Of a DNA stretch of 64,000 bases, positions 49,746 through 60,559 are shown piece by piece; the first letter of the stretch is position 1; each line of letters opens with the position of its first letter. The notes below the pieces were generated by a model. It searched no databases, was not told where the DNA came from, and saw nothing but the letters and a program-made list of their open reading frames with translations. The stretch spans positions 6,222,501 through 6,286,500 of the forward strand of contig CAMQGK010000144.1 of NCBI GenBank assembly GCA_947000775.1. The letters run 5' to 3'. The stretch is from Pterois miles (lineage: Eukaryota; Chordata; Actinopteri; Perciformes; Scorpaenidae). Position numbers and translations under genes: made by a program.

Positions 49746-51237
49746 GTAATTTTCATAAATTTCAGCAAAACATCAGCAAAATTCAGGACTAAAAATGTAA
49801 TTTAGTACCACTCTGTGTAACATGAGTATCCCAGCATCACCAACATCCTCTGCTATACTATAATAATTATTTGAATAGCCACGTTTCTACTGCACTGGCA
49901 GCGTAAAGGCTCTGTGAAAATGATCCACCTCTCTCTGTTTTCCGCGGGCCTTACAGACAGATCCAATAAATGGGCACTAGAGAGAAAGTGAATGTATTTT
50001 CTATGCGGTATCGCATCATTTGTTCCAGTCAGTCTGTGGCATTTAATATAACAAGAGGTTATTAAATGTTCTCCAGTGTTCATGCTGCAACTTTCCCTTA
50101 AATCACTCCGTTGCAGCATCACAACGGCAGAATTAATGAGAGCTATTTTTAGCTACTCTAGTCCCAGAGCGGTCAAAATTGAATAAGGTTCTGCTTCACC
50201 CCTAAACCATACCACAGCACAAAATCTATTCTCTTAGTCAGAGAATTGAACACCCCACCATATTGCCTCAGCTCCCTCTTTGGAAGAAATATGATTTTGG
50301 TTTTCTGCTGAATAGAGAGTTGGGGAGCCAGCACTCTTTAATTTTAATGATGCTCCAAAGTGAATACAAAATGAAACACCATCTTAGCTTGCCTCCTCAT
50401 GGGTCGTGTTAGGTTAGTATTGTGGTGACTCGTTGTATATTAAGGATTTTGTGGAGATTTTATACTTTTTTTGTTGCAGATTTTTCCTTTACACCACGTA
50501 TGGATGAATAGAGCCTTTGTAAATAACAAAGCAGTCGGCTACATCAGTTGGTGTCAGGTGGGTTAGTGTTGATTGTTTTCCGTTTTAGTGGTAACTACAG
50601 TACAGAATCTGGAAAGGGAAGAAAGAGATGTGAGACATGGCTTGCAATGCAACCCCAAAGATCAGCTCCTTTTACTATTTTACCTGCCAAATTGATATTT
50701 GGAATTGGAAAAGAACTGTCAAAAGACCAGTACGCTGCCAAAGTGGCTGGTAGACTTGCCAACAGCTGCCAAAATCTGATAATATTCTGTTATACTTGAT
50801 TCAGATGGTGTTGCCAGGTCACACAAATACTTGTTTTTGTCATTGCTCCATTTGAGTTCACTGGCTTGTTTGATTTTTTTTTATTATTTGCTACAAATGT
50901 CTGCTTCAAATACTAGTAACTAGTAACATATTTGTCATTGAACTGGCAAATGACTGATTCAAAGTTGAAAGAATTACCTGATTTTAAGATTAATCTTTTC
51001 TCAGTTGATCACAAATTCCAGCTTTTCAAATTGGACTGTTTTCAGGTTGTTATAGTCACCTGTGATTGCAAATTTAATCTTTTGTGTTTGGACTGTTGGT
51101 GGGACAAGACATTGAAGTATGTCAGCTTGGTTCTGGAAACTTGTGATGGATATTTTGTACTATTTGATGGCATTTTTTACGAACTAAATCATTAAACGAT
51201 TAATCAACAAAATAATTTTCAGGTTTATTTAGTAATG

Positions 51238-51575
51238 CAGGGCTGCATTTAATGATTTTTTTTATCATTGATAAACAGATTAATGTACAGATTAATTTCT
51301 TGATTAATTGTTTGGTGTTTAGAATGTAAGCAAATAGCAAAAAATACCAAATGGTTTTCAGAGCCCATTGAGATGTCTCAAAATTAGAACTGCAATGATA
51401 AGTTGACCGACAGAAAACGTATCTATTAAAACTTTTGTTTTTTTTTTTTTACGATATTTCTAAAGCATACATGCCAAAAATTCTAATGACTCTAATGCAG
51501 TATTTGCTGGTTTGTCAGTCAGCTAATTGATTAATCAACTAATCGTTTCTACTCTACAATAATAGTTGCAGCCCT
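51238..51575. repeat. attaatcgattaa family element
   Basis: Starts cagggctgcatttaatgatt and ends aatagttgcagccct, with gattaattgtttggtgtttagaatg and attgattaatcaactaatcg inside. A related but more decayed stretch extends leftward to about 50930. Confidence 0.65.
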
Positions 51576-54500
51576 AATTGATTCACATCTGGAAATTAGT
51601 ACCTTTTAAAGGCTGATGTTGGAGTATTTCTTTAACAGACATGCTTAAATATTTTTTTTTTTTTTACAGAGGAATAAAACCACACTGGGTTCATTGAAGA
51701 ATTGTGTTGTTCACCATTTGTGTTTTGACTCCAAAAGGTCCACTTTGACCACAGCTTTCCTGTTCTTTCTCCACTCAGCTGTGTGATCCATCTGTGTTGT
51801 AGTCCATCTGTGTTGGAGTGCTGCTGGCTCCAAAGTTGCCTGGTTGTAATCCCCGAAGCATGGCCCAACCGACATGGTGTGTCTCCACTGAGGAGCGGCT
51901 GCCAGCTCTGGCTCTGGCTTGTGGCATGAAGCTTCTGTTGGCACCAGTTGTTTGTGGCCATAAAGGGCGTACACAACAGTGCCACAAAAACTCATCAGTC
52001 ACTGGATGCTGACACAACTTTAGTACAAACTGCACACAGGAGCAGTGCACAGTTGACTCAGACTTTTCCCTTTTCTTTCTTTTATCTTGTCTTGTAAGAG
52101 TAGTGTATTTGGCTCTGAATGGGCACTAAGACGTTCGTTTGGTTGTGAGACTGAATACAAAATGACATGCATACAGTATTTTAAGTGTTTTCTATAATTC
52201 CTACAAAAAAAAACCCAGCTCTTTTGAGGTGTTTGTTTTTGACTGACATCAGGCCATTAGGGCAGACTGGGTTTAAATGCACATATGGCGATAAATACAG
52301 AGTGCTCATCTAAAATGCATAAAAAAGCTTTTGTTTCTAAATTAATTCAGCTGTGTCTTTTTTAAACCTCCCACGGTTGAGAGGAACCTTCAGACACGGC
52401 CTGAAAATGTCAGGCCTCTTGAACAACACCACACTGTTCCCCCTCTGTTACCGCAGCAACAAGCTCTGCAGGAGGAGAAAGCAAAATTACATCCCTTCAA
52501 AGTGAAAGGTGTGTGTGAGGGAGAGGGAGGGATACACACCGCAGGACTCGGCTTAATCTCTTTTCCCTCCTTAATTCAGTTTAGTTTTTACTCCATTTTA
52601 CATTCCTCCTGTTTTCCTCCATTTGGGATTTTACATCCCATTAATTTTATGGTGATTTATATTTATTGGATCAGACACGGTAAGCATTCTTTAATCATAT
52701 TTTCCAGACAACAAAATCACATTTCTCCCAAACAGGGCCTAGACATTATACGTTATGTTTGCACTATGCCGCATAAATGCCTATAAAGAATTTCTGAAAG
52801 TAGTATTGTCAGCTGCTAACAAGTACCTCCCATAACTTTGCCATTTAGTGGCAAACCATCCATAAATTTAGACAAAATGTTCGAGTTCTTTGCATCAGCG
52901 TTTCCACAGTGCTGCTGATCAAGAAGACACCGGCATAAATCCTCCTCCCCAAAGAGCAAACTTTCCAGTGAGAATTCATGCCTCTGTTTTCAGCTGTCTT
53001 GTTAATATTCAGATGTCTTTTTTTTCCTCTCTCAAGTGTGGTGTATTCAGCGTAAAAGTCCAGGGGGAGTTCCCCTGTTCAAACTTTTGTTCCCCCTCCT
53101 TGTGTGAGTCCCACCATAAGCTGCCCGAGGAGTTTGTGACTGTTGCTGCCAAGCTGGGAACGTCTGGGACCACTTGTGGCGATTTATTCAGCTGCCGATA
53201 TTCCCAGACACTAGCTAACGTTTGGCACTTGGCCGACAGGTTGCAACAGACATGAGGACAATGTGTTGGAGGAAGCCTGGGTGGTAAAACAATAAACAGA
53301 CCAGCAACAGAGACAGTTGGCTGTATTACCTACCCAGACTTTTCTATCATACAAAAACAAAAAATACATTGTGTCTCTGAAAAGACTGTAATTTTTAAAT
53401 ATTTTGACTCTGGCTCAGTATCACTTTTAGGAAATTGATAGCCGTACTTAAATGTAACGTCTTTTTGGCCCGTATCCTTCAGCCAAAACAAACAGCAGCT
53501 GGCCACAGCGAGGTGAAACTAAAAAGTATAAAATGATGGACAGTGTGCGTGGATACAACCTGCACTTTCACATTTTAAATTCAAAACTATATAAACTATA
53601 TAAAAACTATACATACAGTAAAGTATAGAAATATTTAGGGTTTCATACATTGCCAGAAAAAGCAGAACTAGACATCATGGCTGAAGTTGCATGCTAACTC
53701 TGTCACGGATAGGAAACGTTATCATATTGTAACGTTTGGATAAGCTATCCGTCACTCATCTCTGTGGCCAAATTGGCTGATGCTACAACTGTAGAGCACC
53801 CATATACTGACATTTTTGTTAAATGCATTCAAACGGCCCTGATGAGACTGACTATGGATGTATAAAAAGAATAGAGCTGACGGCAGAGTTAGCGACACAC
53901 TTGGTGAAGTTAGAGGAAGTATACATGTGTGACTTCATCCAAAAAAGAGATTGATTGGATTATATTAACCCGAAGTATAAAACATTACATGTCCTTTATA
54001 AATTAAAAATAAAATACCACTATTTTGTGAGGGAAATGTCTGTATTTTTAGATTTTTTTGGTTGATGGAAAAAATGTAATAATTCCTGACAATGACTGAT
54101 ATATTTGACTTCAGGACATCTCTAACTACATACATGCATACTTGAAAATGAAACTTTTTTACTGTGTTAATTTAGATGTTTTCCAAAGTAAAAATTCATA
54201 GAAGTGTATGATTCAACTTTTCCCATGGTCTAGTGTTAAAAAATTAACAAAAATCACAATAAATCGTAATACAGAATCGCAATACTTGTAGAAGTGGCAC
54301 CCAAGTGTCATGAGAGTAACGAATTGTGAGATGGGTGTATCATCCCAGTCCTACTATTAGCAGGTCGTCATGCTGAGGTGGTGCAGATAAATCTTCAACA
54401 TGAAGCTGGACTGACGGTTGCTAGATGTTTTGAGTTTGCCAACAAGGTGGCAATGATGTCAGCTCAGAGTCCAAGCACTGAAACTGATGCTGCTTATAAT

Positions 54501-55926
54501 GTAAGGTTCATCTCCTTTCACTCATCTGTCATCACACTTAAATGCTGCAACATGAGAGATCACTCTTTCCAATGAGTCCTTTGCAATAGGGGGCTGAATT
54601 GTAAGTGTTTGAGGTGTCAAAGAAATTACCAGCAAAGCAGGAGGCAAATGTGTGATAGTCACCTATTAAGGTCACACTCCTAGGATCAATTTACATGACA
54701 AATGTGGGTTATTGCATTAGGTGTCGTGATGTGGGTTGTAATTTGCCCCATAGGGATGGAGCTGATAGTATTTTATACACAGTCATTGAATGTCTAATGT
54801 GTCGTGAGATTGTGGTGGAGGTGAAATGATATAGAAGAAGAGATAAGATAAGAAGTGAGCTGTGGGGCACAGAGGACAGTGCTGACCTCACAGCTGAAGG
54901 AGTCGACCTTCATCGTATCCTCTGTGGTTGTTAATGTGACGGAGGGTGTGCTTTAATTTCAAAGACTTACTGCCTGTGTGACCTCATTGTATCCAGCAGG
55001 GATTTAATCATTGTATTGTTGTATAATTGTATTCAATACACTGTAAACAATGGACCTCATACTGTGGATTTACTATGAAGGAGAGTGTGTTGATGGTCTG
55101 TGTGGTCTGTGTGGTCTGTTTGGCAATGTGTGAGTGCAGTGCAGATAAAACCAAGTGCAACACAGTGCTATCTGTATCACTGTAAATAGGTAACAGTGTA
55201 GAACGTGAAACATACCCAGTAACTTGCTGGGTGCAGCCCTGTATCTACAGAGTGGCTGTGACAGTTTGCGTCCTCATTAGATTTCAGCCCAGAAACACTG
55301 AGACTGCTTCTCTCCTTTAATAAAAACTCTTAACTTAGTAGAGGGAATGTAGTGGAAATAGGCTTCAGTCAAATACTATTATTGTCTTTTCAAAATAAGT
55401 ATGTTTTTTACTTAATGTTTTCAGTGTGTGCTTTAGTTAAGGCTTTGGTATATACATTACATCCTTTATTTGCAGAGCAGCAGTTATGCAAATTATAATA
55501 TAAAACCAAAATTCCTCAGGGGGCTATTCATTTTTTCTACTCAGGATAATGTTAAGTATCCTGCAGAAGCACTGACTGTACATCTGTGCCTGGAAGCCCT
55601 AGTGTACACATTGTAAAGGCAATTAGCTGGATTGTGCTGATAACATCCACATTATTCATTTGATGATGATGGGCCATCCTGCAGACTCAGATAAAGGTTA
55701 AATTTGCAGCTCTGGTGGGATGATCAGTATAAATCCATTTCAGGAGCAAACAGGATTGAAGAGGGAAGTGTTTACAATTAATGAATTAAAATTACTTTTG
55801 CATGGTCTAGGACTTTTTTTTTTTTTGACAGAAAAAATCTAAGACTATCAGGTTGTCCTATTTCCCTGTTTGGCCTCTTTGGATTTGTTGAACCTGTATT
55901 AGTCTCACGGTATTTCTGTCTTCCAG

Positions 55927-55983
55927 AGCGCAGCAATGGAGGAGACTGTCATTTGGGAACAGCACACAGTAACACTACACAGG
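55927..55983 (+). CDS. tjp1: tjp1 common exon, start of canonical ZO-1
   Basis: Encodes SAAMEETVIWEQHTVTLHR. The segment MEET-IWEQHTVTLHR is diagnostic for ZO-1 and opens the first beta strand of PDZ1. The exon is in phase 0 at both ends, with acceptor gtcttccag and donor AGG|GTAGGT. The upstream phase-0 exon at 25275-25416 therefore runs straight through it. When the transcript begins at the 40.7-kb leader, the ATG at 55936 (gcagcaATGg, G at -3 and +4) is the natural start. ZO-1 is a cytoplasmic MAGUK scaffold that links claudins, JAMs and occludin to the actin belt. The suffix (a or b paralog of teleosts) cannot be decided here. Confidence 0.95.
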
Positions 55984-56309
55984 GTAGGTATCAGTTGTCC
56001 TCCCTCTCAGATGCTCTTTATATCTGTTGATAATGAAACTTCTCCTACTCCCAGTATCTCTCTATCCTGCCTGTTTTTGCTGTCTTTGCTTCCCTGCAAT
56101 TTTCCTCCTTTTTTAGATTATGTAGGAAGTGTGTTACTGTGTATAAGTTGAGGTGGAACAGACAAAACAGAGGAGTCATCACAAGAGCTTTCTTCTGTCT
56201 GATTTCTCCACGTTTTTGGTGGGGAGCTAAATAACGTACACAAAAATTGTTTTTGATAGAGAAGCTAACTCGTACAGATATGTGTATGTTTTGTCCATCA
56301 TTTATGTTA

Positions 56310-56640
56310 TACGTTAGGGGTTGCGGGGGGGGCTGGAGACTATCCCAGCTGGCATTGGGTGAAGGTGGGGTTCACCCTGGACAGGTCGCCAGTCCATCAC
56401 AGGGCAAACAGAGACAGACAACATAGAGCCAGACAACCATGCACGCTCACATTCACACCAACGGGCAATTTAGAGTCATCAGTTAACCTCTGGATTGTGG
56501 GAGGAAGCCAGAGAACCTGGAGAAAACCCAGGCTAACATGGGGGAGAACATGCAAACTTCACACAGAAGAGTCCCAAGCTGGATTCAAACCTGTGACCCT
56601 CTGGCTGTGAGGCGACAGTGCTAACCACTGTACGCAGCCC
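56310..56640 (+). repeat. dispersed teleost repeat, copy 2 of 2
   Basis: Matches 17225-17572 motif for motif: ctggcattgggtgaaggtgg, ttcaccctggacaggtcgcc, agtccatcacagggcaaaca, cacgctcacattcacaccaa, acctggagaaaacccagg and ggctgtgaggcgacagtgc. Confidence 0.82.
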
Positions 56641-56675
56641 GTGTATGTTTTGTAATAATGTATATTTACTTTACA

Positions 56676-57793
56676 GTCTAATATAGGGATGTTGATAATT
56701 AATTGTGTAACTGATAACTGACATTAAGCATTTTACCTGATTAACACTATCAGGTAAATGGTTAAAACTATTAAATATTGATAATTAATTTAAAAGCTGA
56801 GTAAAACTCAGAGGAGTGGCTCGTCACTTTTAGGAGAAAAGCTGGCCTACCTTATGCTTGTGCCAGACCGGCTGCGTGAACAGCGTGTGGTGGCTGCATT
56901 ACTGAGCGGCTGCGTGTTCGTTGTTGGCAACAGCAGCATATCAGCTGCATTTCTGCAGCTACTGCTCTTTTTAGATAGAGTTTGCCTTTCATAATGTTCA
57001 TTTCAGTTCATTATAAATGTCATTTATATTTATTTTAGACAGAGAAAGGTCAAGAAATGTGTGCTATTTTGTAAATAAAAGTAATAATTCTTAGAACTCT
57101 GTCCGGCGAATATTTCATGTCTGTGATATTTTCTACGTCGAAAGTGTAGTAATCTTACTGACATGATGTCAGTATACAGTTAAACACTTCCATTGTTTGT
57201 AGCTGCTGTGAACTGCGTACGGCACATTAAAAATAGGCGAGACCTCGTCTCTCTAGAAGAGATGCAGCTGACACGCAGCCGAACTGCGAGTCTCATGCAG
57301 GCAGTGTGGCTGCTTTCACCTGTTAACATGGATGGCGAAATAAAAAACGACAGGAAACATAGCTGCCAGCAGGTCTGGCCCAGGCTTTAGGAGCCCACTT
57401 TATGAGAGTCTGAGCCGGCGTTGCTAGATACAGGGAAGCTGGCTCCGGTCTTCAGCAGAGTTGTGGTTGTAGCCTTGTAGCATTTATTCACAGATAAAAA
57501 ACTATACATGCGCAGCTACTGTGGCGGACACTTGCTATCATTATGCCGGGCAGACACACAGCTAATAACCTACTAAACTTAAAGTGTAGTGAAGAGTTAC
57601 TGGGGAAGTAGCTGCATGTCTGCGACACTCTTGGACGCTCCTGGACGGTGAACTGTTGACTCAGGTGTCTGTTTTACACTGCAGCTGGTGCACCACTGCC
57701 TGTGAGGCACTAATTATTGGCACTAATAATTGGTTAACAATGGTCGGTTATTGGTTAATAACATTTTTTAAAACTAGCATCCCCAGTCTAATA
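56676..57793. mobile_element. hAT-like element with perfect 8-bp duplication, copy 2
   Basis: The element proper spans 56684-57785, starting TAGGGATG and ending CATCCCCA. It is flanked on both sides by the identical octamer GTCTAATA (56676-56683 and 57786-57793), the hallmark of a hAT insertion. It shares interior segments with the 667-bp copy at 12936-13602 (gttgataattaattgtgtaac, ggagaaaagctggcc, gagtctgagccgg, cagagttgtgg) but carries about 400 bp of extra sequence (around 56860-57370). No transposase frame is present, so it was mobilised in trans. Confidence 0.9.
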
Positions 57794-57916
57794 TAATGGT
57801 TCAATGTCATATGTACAAGTTTTTTTGTCAGTCAGCTGACCTTTTATATTATGTTTAGTATTTGTGCCACACAGGCAGTTAAATCAGCATCCTAATCTAT
57901 GTTTCTCTGTGTGCAG

Positions 57917-58041
57917 GCACCAGGGTTTGGCTTCGGGATAGCCATATCAGGAGGTCGGGATAACCCTCATTTTCAGAGTGGCGAGACCTCCATTGTCATC
58001 TCGGATGTGCTGAAAGGAGGCCCAGCAGAAGGCCTACTGCA
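57917..58041 (+). CDS. tjp1: tjp1 exon, PDZ1 first half
   Basis: Encodes the carboxylate-binding loop GFGFGIAISGG, then RDNPHFQSGETSIVISDVL and KGGPAEGLLQ. This is the core of PDZ1, the domain that binds the C-terminal YV motif of claudins. Numbered from the ATG at 55936 it covers residues 17-57 plus part of Gln58. Acceptor ctgtgtgcag, donor CTGCA|GTAAGA, phase 2 out. The sequence is nearly identical to tetrapod ZO-1, showing strong constraint. Confidence 0.97.
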
Positions 58042-58159
58042 GTAAGATTTCATTCTATTATTAGCAAGCCCGGTCAGATTTCGAGTTATTAGTATTAAAT
58101 TACCCTTCCTGCTACAGAGAGACTCCAGCATGTCGCATATTTCTGTGTCCCCTCCCTAG

Positions 58160-58262
58160 GGAAAATGACAGAGTCGTCATGGTCAATGCTGTCTCCATGG
58201 ACAATGTGGAGCACGCGTATGCAGTCCAGCAGCTTCGTAAAAGTGGGAAAATTGCCAAAATT
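58160..58262 (+). CDS. tjp1: tjp1 exon, PDZ1 second half
   Basis: Completes Gln58 and encodes ENDRVVMVNAVSMDNVEHAY followed by AVQQLRKSGKIAKI, residues 59-92. This is the end of PDZ1, including its alpha-2 helix (HAYAVQQLRKSG), which lines the peptide groove. Acceptor cctccctag; the donor follows ATT at 58263; phase 0 out. The 118-bp intron before it is small. Confidence 0.97.
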
Positions 58263-58475
58263 GTGAGTTTCATCATCCCTTTTTTGAATTCCTTTAGAAA
58301 AGTTTGAGTATTTTGTGGTCAATTATGAAAGTAAAACAGGAAGCACAATGAGTTGTCCTGTGTATAATAACATTTATGACATTTGGAGATTTCTAGTTGG
58401 AGAAACATGCATGATGTAGGGAGTGATTGATTGATATTACTGTAACTGATCTCCTGTCTTATTTCCTTTGGCCAG

Positions 58476-58791
58476 ACAATCAGACGGAAGAGGAAGGTGC
58501 ATGTCCCCATGGGCCGCCTAGGGGAGAGGGAAACGATGTCAGAGCACGACGAGGAAGAGGACAGCTATGACGAAGAGATATACGAGACGCGGAGCGGGCG
58601 CAGCGGGGCGTACAGTGGTGTGGGCGGGGCCATGGGCAGGCGCAGCGGCCGGAGCAGCGGGCGAAGGGACAGGGAACGTGAACGCAGCGGCTCGCGGGAG
58701 AGGAGTCTCTCCCCACGCTCAGACCGCCGCTCACACAACCTGCCCCCGCGTCCTGCAAAGGTCACACTTGTCAAATCCCGCAAAAATGAAG
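58476..58791 (+). CDS. tjp1: tjp1 exon, PDZ1-PDZ2 linker rich in Arg, Ser and acid
   Basis: Begins TIRRKRKVHVPMG, the last strand of PDZ1. It continues through an acidic patch (EHDEEEDSYDEEIYE), a Gly/Arg/Ser-rich stretch (about residues 130-170), and the ZO-1 signature SRERSLSPRSDRRS, ending KVTLVKSRKNE at the start of PDZ2. It adds 105 complete residues, about a dozen more than I recall for mammalian ZO-1. The extra length is in the Gly/Arg part, which is also GC-rich. The SPRSD and RERS sites are likely phosphorylation targets. Phase 0 in, phase 1 out (donor GAAG|GTGAGG). Confidence 0.96.
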
Positions 58792-59164
58792 GTGAGGCTC
58801 ACAAAGTCGGGGATAATAATTAAAAAAAAAATAAAAAATGGTTGGCACAAAGAAAGCTTTCTGAGGTAATCCAGGAAATCACCTCTCATTTTATTTACCC
58901 AACTATCATCAGACTTTAAGGAGAGAAGAATAAGACCTCCAAATCAGCATTGGTCAACTGCCAGAATAAACAAAACTTGCCAGCCGCAGCAAAATCCAAG
59001 TTTACTCAAGTAAATCTAAGTAAAAGAGCAATTAATCTTCTTTAATCAGTACTGTTAATCCCAGTGGGAGCAGCGGCTTGACAGCAAAGCGCGGTCAGTG
59101 TGGTGTGGCCACGTGAACTCTGTGCTAACATGGTCTTTGTTGCTGTCGTTCACTTTGTAAGCAG
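58792..59164 (+). other. tjp1: short intron
   Basis: A 373-bp GT-AG intron ending tttgtaagcag. It is AT-rich on the left and holds no further exon or repeat that I can identify. Confidence 0.8.
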
Positions 59165-59268
59165 AATATGGCCTGCGCTTGGCCAGCCACATCTTTGTCA
59201 AGGACATTTCCCCCGAGAGCCTGGCAGCTAGGGACGGCAATATCCAGGAAGGAGATGTTGTACTGAAG
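59165..59268 (+). CDS. tjp1: tjp1 exon, PDZ2 first part
   Basis: Encodes EYGLRLASHIFVKDI with SPESLAARDGNIQEGDVVLK, residues 198-232 counted from the ATG at 55936. YGLRL is the ligand loop of PDZ2. In ZO proteins PDZ2 forms domain-swapped homo- and heterodimers and binds connexin tails. Enters in phase 1 and leaves in phase 0 (CTGAAG|GTGAGG). Very close to tetrapod ZO-1. Confidence 0.97.
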
Positions 59269-59908
59269 GTGAGGGAAACAAGACGCCTGGTGAACAAGTA
59301 TACATCAAAAATATTAAAAATGAAAACAATTGAACATCAGATTATTTTCTTTTTTCTTTTTTGTATTGATGGAGATGGAGAGAAGAATTACTTATTGTGC
59401 TGGGATTTGTGAATAATCACTGCAGTGCTGTATAAGTCTGCCTCATAACAACACTCACAGTTGCAGCTTGATCTGCTTGATTGGGCTCAGTTCTTTCACG
59501 TTTTGGAGAACGTCTAAAGTAGCTTTAAATGGAAAACGGGTGCTTTTTGAAGTTTAGCTGTTTTGAAGGAGTTGTTTCTCACATCCAGCCTTCTCTCACG
59601 TCATGGTACTCTCTTTTGAATGCCCGCTTTTACGAAATGAAAGGAAAGAAATGCCAAAATGATTTAAAAATTCTGAAGCTTACAAATCAATTTGACAAAC
59701 ATAATCAGCATTGCACTGAATTTCCATCTGATCTTGTGCCTTTAAGATAATGCATTTGTAGCCTAGACTTAACTTCTAACATGACTACTTTATTGCAATA
59801 AAATGTGAAACAAAGACATCTTTATTTGATTTCTGTTACTTTGAATTGAACTTCCCTGGCTGATTTTGTCATGTCATGACTGACTGTATCTTTCTCTGAT
59901 TTTCCCAG
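59269..59908 (+). other. tjp1: intron within PDZ2
   Basis: A 640-bp GT-AG intron ending ctgattttcccag. An open frame at 59529-59750 has no recognisable homology. No repeat was identified. Confidence 0.75.
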
Positions 59909-60077
59909 ATCAATGGCACAGTGACAGAGAACCTCTCTTTGATAGACGCCAAGAAGCTGATAGAAAGGTCAAAGGGCAAGCTAAAAATGGTTGTTCAGAG
60001 GGATGACAGGGCGACCCTGCTGAACATCCCTGACCTCGATGACAGCATTCCTTCAGCCAATGCCTCTGACAGAGACG
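59909..60077 (+). CDS. tjp1: tjp1 exon, end of PDZ2
   Basis: Encodes INGTVTENLSLIDAKKLIER, then SKGKLKMVVQRDDRATLLNI and PDLDDSIPSANASDRD. The first 39 residues finish PDZ2 (helix LIDAKKLIERS and last strand KLKMVVQRD). The remainder starts the acidic, serine-rich linker to PDZ3. The lysine cluster KKLIERSKGK is shared with tetrapod ZO-1, where a basic surface of PDZ2 is reported to bind phosphoinositides. Phase 0 in, phase 1 out. Confidence 0.97.
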
Positions 60078-60191
60078 GTGAGAGTGATTTTAAGTCTTGG
60101 ATTTAGCTGAAATGAGGTGCAGATGAACAGCCAGATGCGTCTGTGTGTATTTCAGACCACAGTGGTTGAACAGTGGCTCTTGTTTGATCAG

Positions 60192-60336
60192 ACATTTCAG
60201 ATATCCATTCTCTGGCATCCGACCATTCCAATCGATCGCATGACAGACATCGTAGTAGCCGCTCTCGCTCTCCAGACAGAAGATCTGAGCCCTCAGACCA
60301 CTCCAGACACTCACCCCCACAAATCAGCAACGGCAG
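60192..60336 (+). CDS. tjp1: tjp1 exon, SR-rich linker before PDZ3
   Basis: Acceptor gtttgatcag at 60191. The exon completes an Asp and encodes ISDIHSLASDHSNRSHDRHR followed by an SR-rich part with RSRSPDRRSEPSDHSRHS and ending QISNG. It aligns closely with the ZO-1 segment DISEIQSLASDHS through SPDQRSEPSDHSRHS. A second AG at 60199-60200 could give a shorter form lacking three residues (a NAGNAG-like but 9-bp shifted alternative). Phase 1 in, phase 2 out (GGCAG|GTAAAG). Last tjp1 exon in the window; the reading frame continues beyond 64000. Confidence 0.95.
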
Positions 60337-60559
60337 GTAAAGACCATCCACCCTCACGTTTATGTTTTAGACTTTCAGTTGTCATGAAAGAAATGCAGCA
60401 GTGTAAATTTATAATCTGTAATTTTCACGTAAATTAATTCAGCTTCTTTTTGCTTCTTTATTTCTGCCTCCTTCTCTCTCCAGCTGATATAAATCAGTCA
60501 TAGTCCAGTACCAAAAATAACTAAAATTTCAACTTCTCAAAACAAGGACTAAGAGAAAA

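Larger units (their letters stand above)
41058..55926 (+). other. tjp1: large intron, last part, 41.1-55.9 kb
   Basis: Ends at the acceptor of the common ZO-1 exon (gtcttccag). The first 400 bases keep raised CpG content. Attaatcg-family elements lie at 44.4, 49.4 and 51.2 kb, a dispersed repeat at 44.8-45.0 kb, and a candidate extra first exon at 48.2-48.5 kb. Open frames at 50548-50799, 52890-53255 and three overlapping - frames at 51.6-52.05 kb have no recognisable homology. Nothing else is supported. Confidence 0.55.
55984..57916 (+). other. tjp1: intron with two large repeats
   Basis: GT-AG intron between the first ZO-1 exon and the PDZ1 exon. Most of it is mobile DNA: a dispersed repeat at 56310-56640 and a 1.1-kb hAT-like element at 56684-57785. 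No other coding sequence is seen. Confidence 0.8.

Noticed and set aside
58480..58783. Long - strand frames opposite the SR-rich ZO-1 exon
   Set aside because: Antisense shadows of a GC-rich coding exon whose + strand frame is conserved ZO-1.
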